Source: Leptospira paudalimensis (lineage in GTDB: Bacteria; Spirochaetota; Leptospiria; Leptospirales; Leptospiraceae). From it: a stretch of DNA of 64,000 bases. The position numbers were made by a program, and so were the translations under genes. Position 1 is the stretch's first letter. Each line of letters opens with the position of its first letter. Of the stretch, positions 63,657 through 64,000 are shown in pieces. The stretch lies in NCBI RefSeq assembly GCF_026151345.1, contig NZ_JAMQPR010000001.1, positions 1,964,579 to 2,028,578 on the forward strand, in the 5' to 3' direction. The notes below the pieces were generated by a model. That model was not told where the DNA came from, did not search any database, and saw only the letters and a program-made list of their open reading frames with translations.

Positions 63657-64000
63657 CTAACAAACCAGTGAATACAAAAAAAATTCAATTGTTTCATTAG
63701 TTTTGGTTCATGGAAAAGCTGATATCTGTTTTGATGTTGTTTTAAGCTAGGAACAAGATTCTTAACAATGATTAGTTTTTAATGAGAATGGAGAATGAAA
63801 TCTTTTCAAGTGTATTTATCTTCAGAACTTGGTGATTGTATTTTAAGATATTATATTTAAATAGAATTCCTTAATTAGCTATCGATGGCAATATTGTTCA
63901 GAAGCGATTTTGTTTCGGGACTTGATCTCTTTCGCTGCAAACACTCCCTGTGTTTGCTATACTCCGAGGCACGGCTCCGCTCGGCGTTTGCCTTCCTGGC
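63657..64000. other. Intergenic region at the window edge
   Basis: No gene is visible. The first 250 bases are AT-rich; the last 70 are GC-rich and contain hairpins. The sequence continues beyond the window, so the promoter or element it belongs to cannot be closed. Confidence 0.5.
63937..63984. repeat. GC-rich hairpin cluster
   Basis: GCAAACAC-TCCCT-GTGTTTGC is a perfect 8-bp hairpin (63937-63957), followed by CCGAG...CTCGG (63964-63984) and a further GCGTTTGCC, which echoes the arm. The composition differs sharply from the neighbourhood, as expected for an intergenic repeat element. Confidence 0.45.

Overview
The window looks like a stretch of a Leptospira chromosome, probably from a saprophytic (L. 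biflexa-like) lineage. The grounds are low GC, many short lipoproteins with the relaxed spirochaetal lipobox, a DUF1574-type protein, a FecR-domain lipoprotein resembling LipL45, DUF1566/Lcl surface proteins, flagellar export genes beside a J-domain gene, and a TRAP transporter with a TatT component. This is inferred from protein families; no ribosomal RNA lies in the window. I see no phage, insertion sequence, CRISPR array or plasmid backbone.

1-12.9 kb: the end of a FadL/OmpP1 porin, two patatin phospholipases (one fused to a cyclic-nucleotide domain) around an NlpC/P60 hydrolase, ruvA, a TPR protein ending in a decayed Mrr-type nuclease fold, then a tight operon with an FtsX-like permease, its ATPase, a ROK sugar kinase, a HIT protein and a YbhN-type membrane protein, followed by a lipocalin and a VOC protein. 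12.9-13.9 kb is a gene-poor gap holding remnants of small lipoprotein genes. 13.9-25.5 kb: small exported proteins, an S41-type protein lacking its catalytic residues, a chemoreceptor, a porin, and a three-gene unit that places a haem c lipoprotein between two histidine kinases.

25.5-46.6 kb is mostly housekeeping: argC, a nucleosidase-like gene, GST, dGTPase, DedA, a complete TRAP operon (TatT, substrate-binding protein, small and large permeases), fliS with a putative chaperone and a J-domain protein, purN-purH, transaldolase, an HPP protein without a normal start codon, a pseudouridine synthase, lipA, a FecR lipoprotein and a radical SAM protein with unusual cysteine spacing. 46.6-64 kb: a 7TM/SpoIIE phosphatase, two divergent PLP genes (one a MocR regulator) with a repeat operator between them, tRNA-Phe, a lipase-like lipoprotein, coaE, a SPOR protein, then large surface lipoproteins (FG-GAP; calcium repeats plus Ig-like plus Lcl domain) and a run of small envelope proteins. 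The right edge is a GC-rich, hairpin-forming sequence.

Themes are envelope biogenesis, environmental sensing and core metabolism. No clearly new multi-gene defence or biosynthetic system is evident. The best leads are the kinase/haem/kinase unit, the dead peptidase and nuclease folds, the CX8CX2C radical SAM enzyme, the MocR operator that covers its own start codon, and the HPP gene lacking ATG/GTG/TTG.
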